From contig MU634347.1 in assembly GCA_026770595.1 (NCBI GenBank), positions 1 to 13,027 of the forward strand: a stretch of 13,027 nucleotides of DNA, read 5' to 3'. This DNA comes from Ochromonadaceae sp. CCMP2298. Its lineage: Eukaryota > Sar > Synurophyceae > Ochromonadales > Ochromonadaceae. Under the pieces are notes generated by a model. The model was given only the letters and a program-made list of their open reading frames with translations, was not told the DNA's origin and ran no database searches. A program made the position numbers and the translations under genes. Shown in pieces: positions 12,904-13,027 of the stretch (its first letter is position 1; every line of letters begins with the position of its first letter).

Positions 12904-13027
12904 ACTTAGCGTATGAATGTTGTATGTATGTTTAAAAAACCATTGTAAGAATCGATTTCTTTACTTTTTGGTGGGTGACGTCAGTTACGTAAGTTACGCC
13001 CTCCCCCAAAAGTGAGGATCCAAGGAT
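12904..13027. other. 3' flank of the Beclin-like gene
   Basis: After the TAG at 12901-12903 comes a TG-rich stretch (tgttgtatgtatgttt, then an A run) that could direct 3'-end formation. No AATAAA is present. From about 12970 the composition changes and two palindromes appear, suggesting the promoter of another gene beyond the right edge. No coding sequence is recognised here. Confidence 0.5.
12976..12992. promoter_or_regulatory. Adjacent bZIP-type palindromes TGACGTCA and TTACGTAA
   Basis: TGACGTCA (12976-12983) is the perfect CRE/ATF palindrome. TTACGTAA (12985-12992) is a perfect palindrome of the kind bound by PAR/C/EBP-like bZIP factors. One base separates them, and a further GTTACG follows at 12993-12998. 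Such pairs are typical of promoters, probably of a gene to the right. Binding is inferred from motif identity only. Confidence 0.45.

Overview
This is nuclear DNA of a eukaryote, most likely a stramenopile (ochrophyte-type) protist or alga. Three things point there. The right-hand gene is an Atg6/Beclin-1 family autophagy gene with short spliceosomal introns. The left-hand gene is a giant secreted glycine-rich protein whose tail is a run of PSxQPS tetrapeptides. Just before that tail it carries a module ending in VTRS...G..W.xTF. From memory, both tail features are common in ochrophyte surface proteins. The lineage call is an inference and other protists are not excluded.

Layout. Positions 1-11321 are one uninterrupted minus-strand reading frame of 3,773 complete codons. 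It begins with a clear signal peptide at 11321 and runs off the left edge still open. It has no visible intron and no frame break. Reading the coding strand, it contains: a signal peptide; a Trp/Gly N-terminal motif; a first Cys cluster (PAN/apple-like); long Ser/Thr/Asn-rich beta-solenoid-like stretches; a glycine module; a second Cys cluster; a Pro/Ser/Thr linker; five more glycine modules at fairly regular spacing of about 380-490 residues; a single VTRS/WxxTF module; and the PSxQPS tail. It reads as a modular cell-surface or extracellular-matrix protein.

Positions 11322 to about 11570 separate the two divergent genes and hold a TATATAT box and a perfect 15-bp tandem duplication. From about 11571 to 12903 lies the plus-strand Beclin-like gene. 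Its coiled coil and BARA domain are clear. One intron (11975-12048) is well supported and a second (11842-11931) is likely. The 5' end is unresolved: the expected N-terminal Cys motif region appears split between two frames near 11789-11800. Positions 12904-13027 are the 3' flank and hold two adjacent palindromes of bZIP type (TGACGTCA and TTACGTAA).

The two genes are head to head, and nothing suggests a shared pathway. Most other open frames in the left 11 kb are compositional shadows of the giant minus-strand frame. No RNA gene, transposon, CRISPR array or viral gene was recognised.
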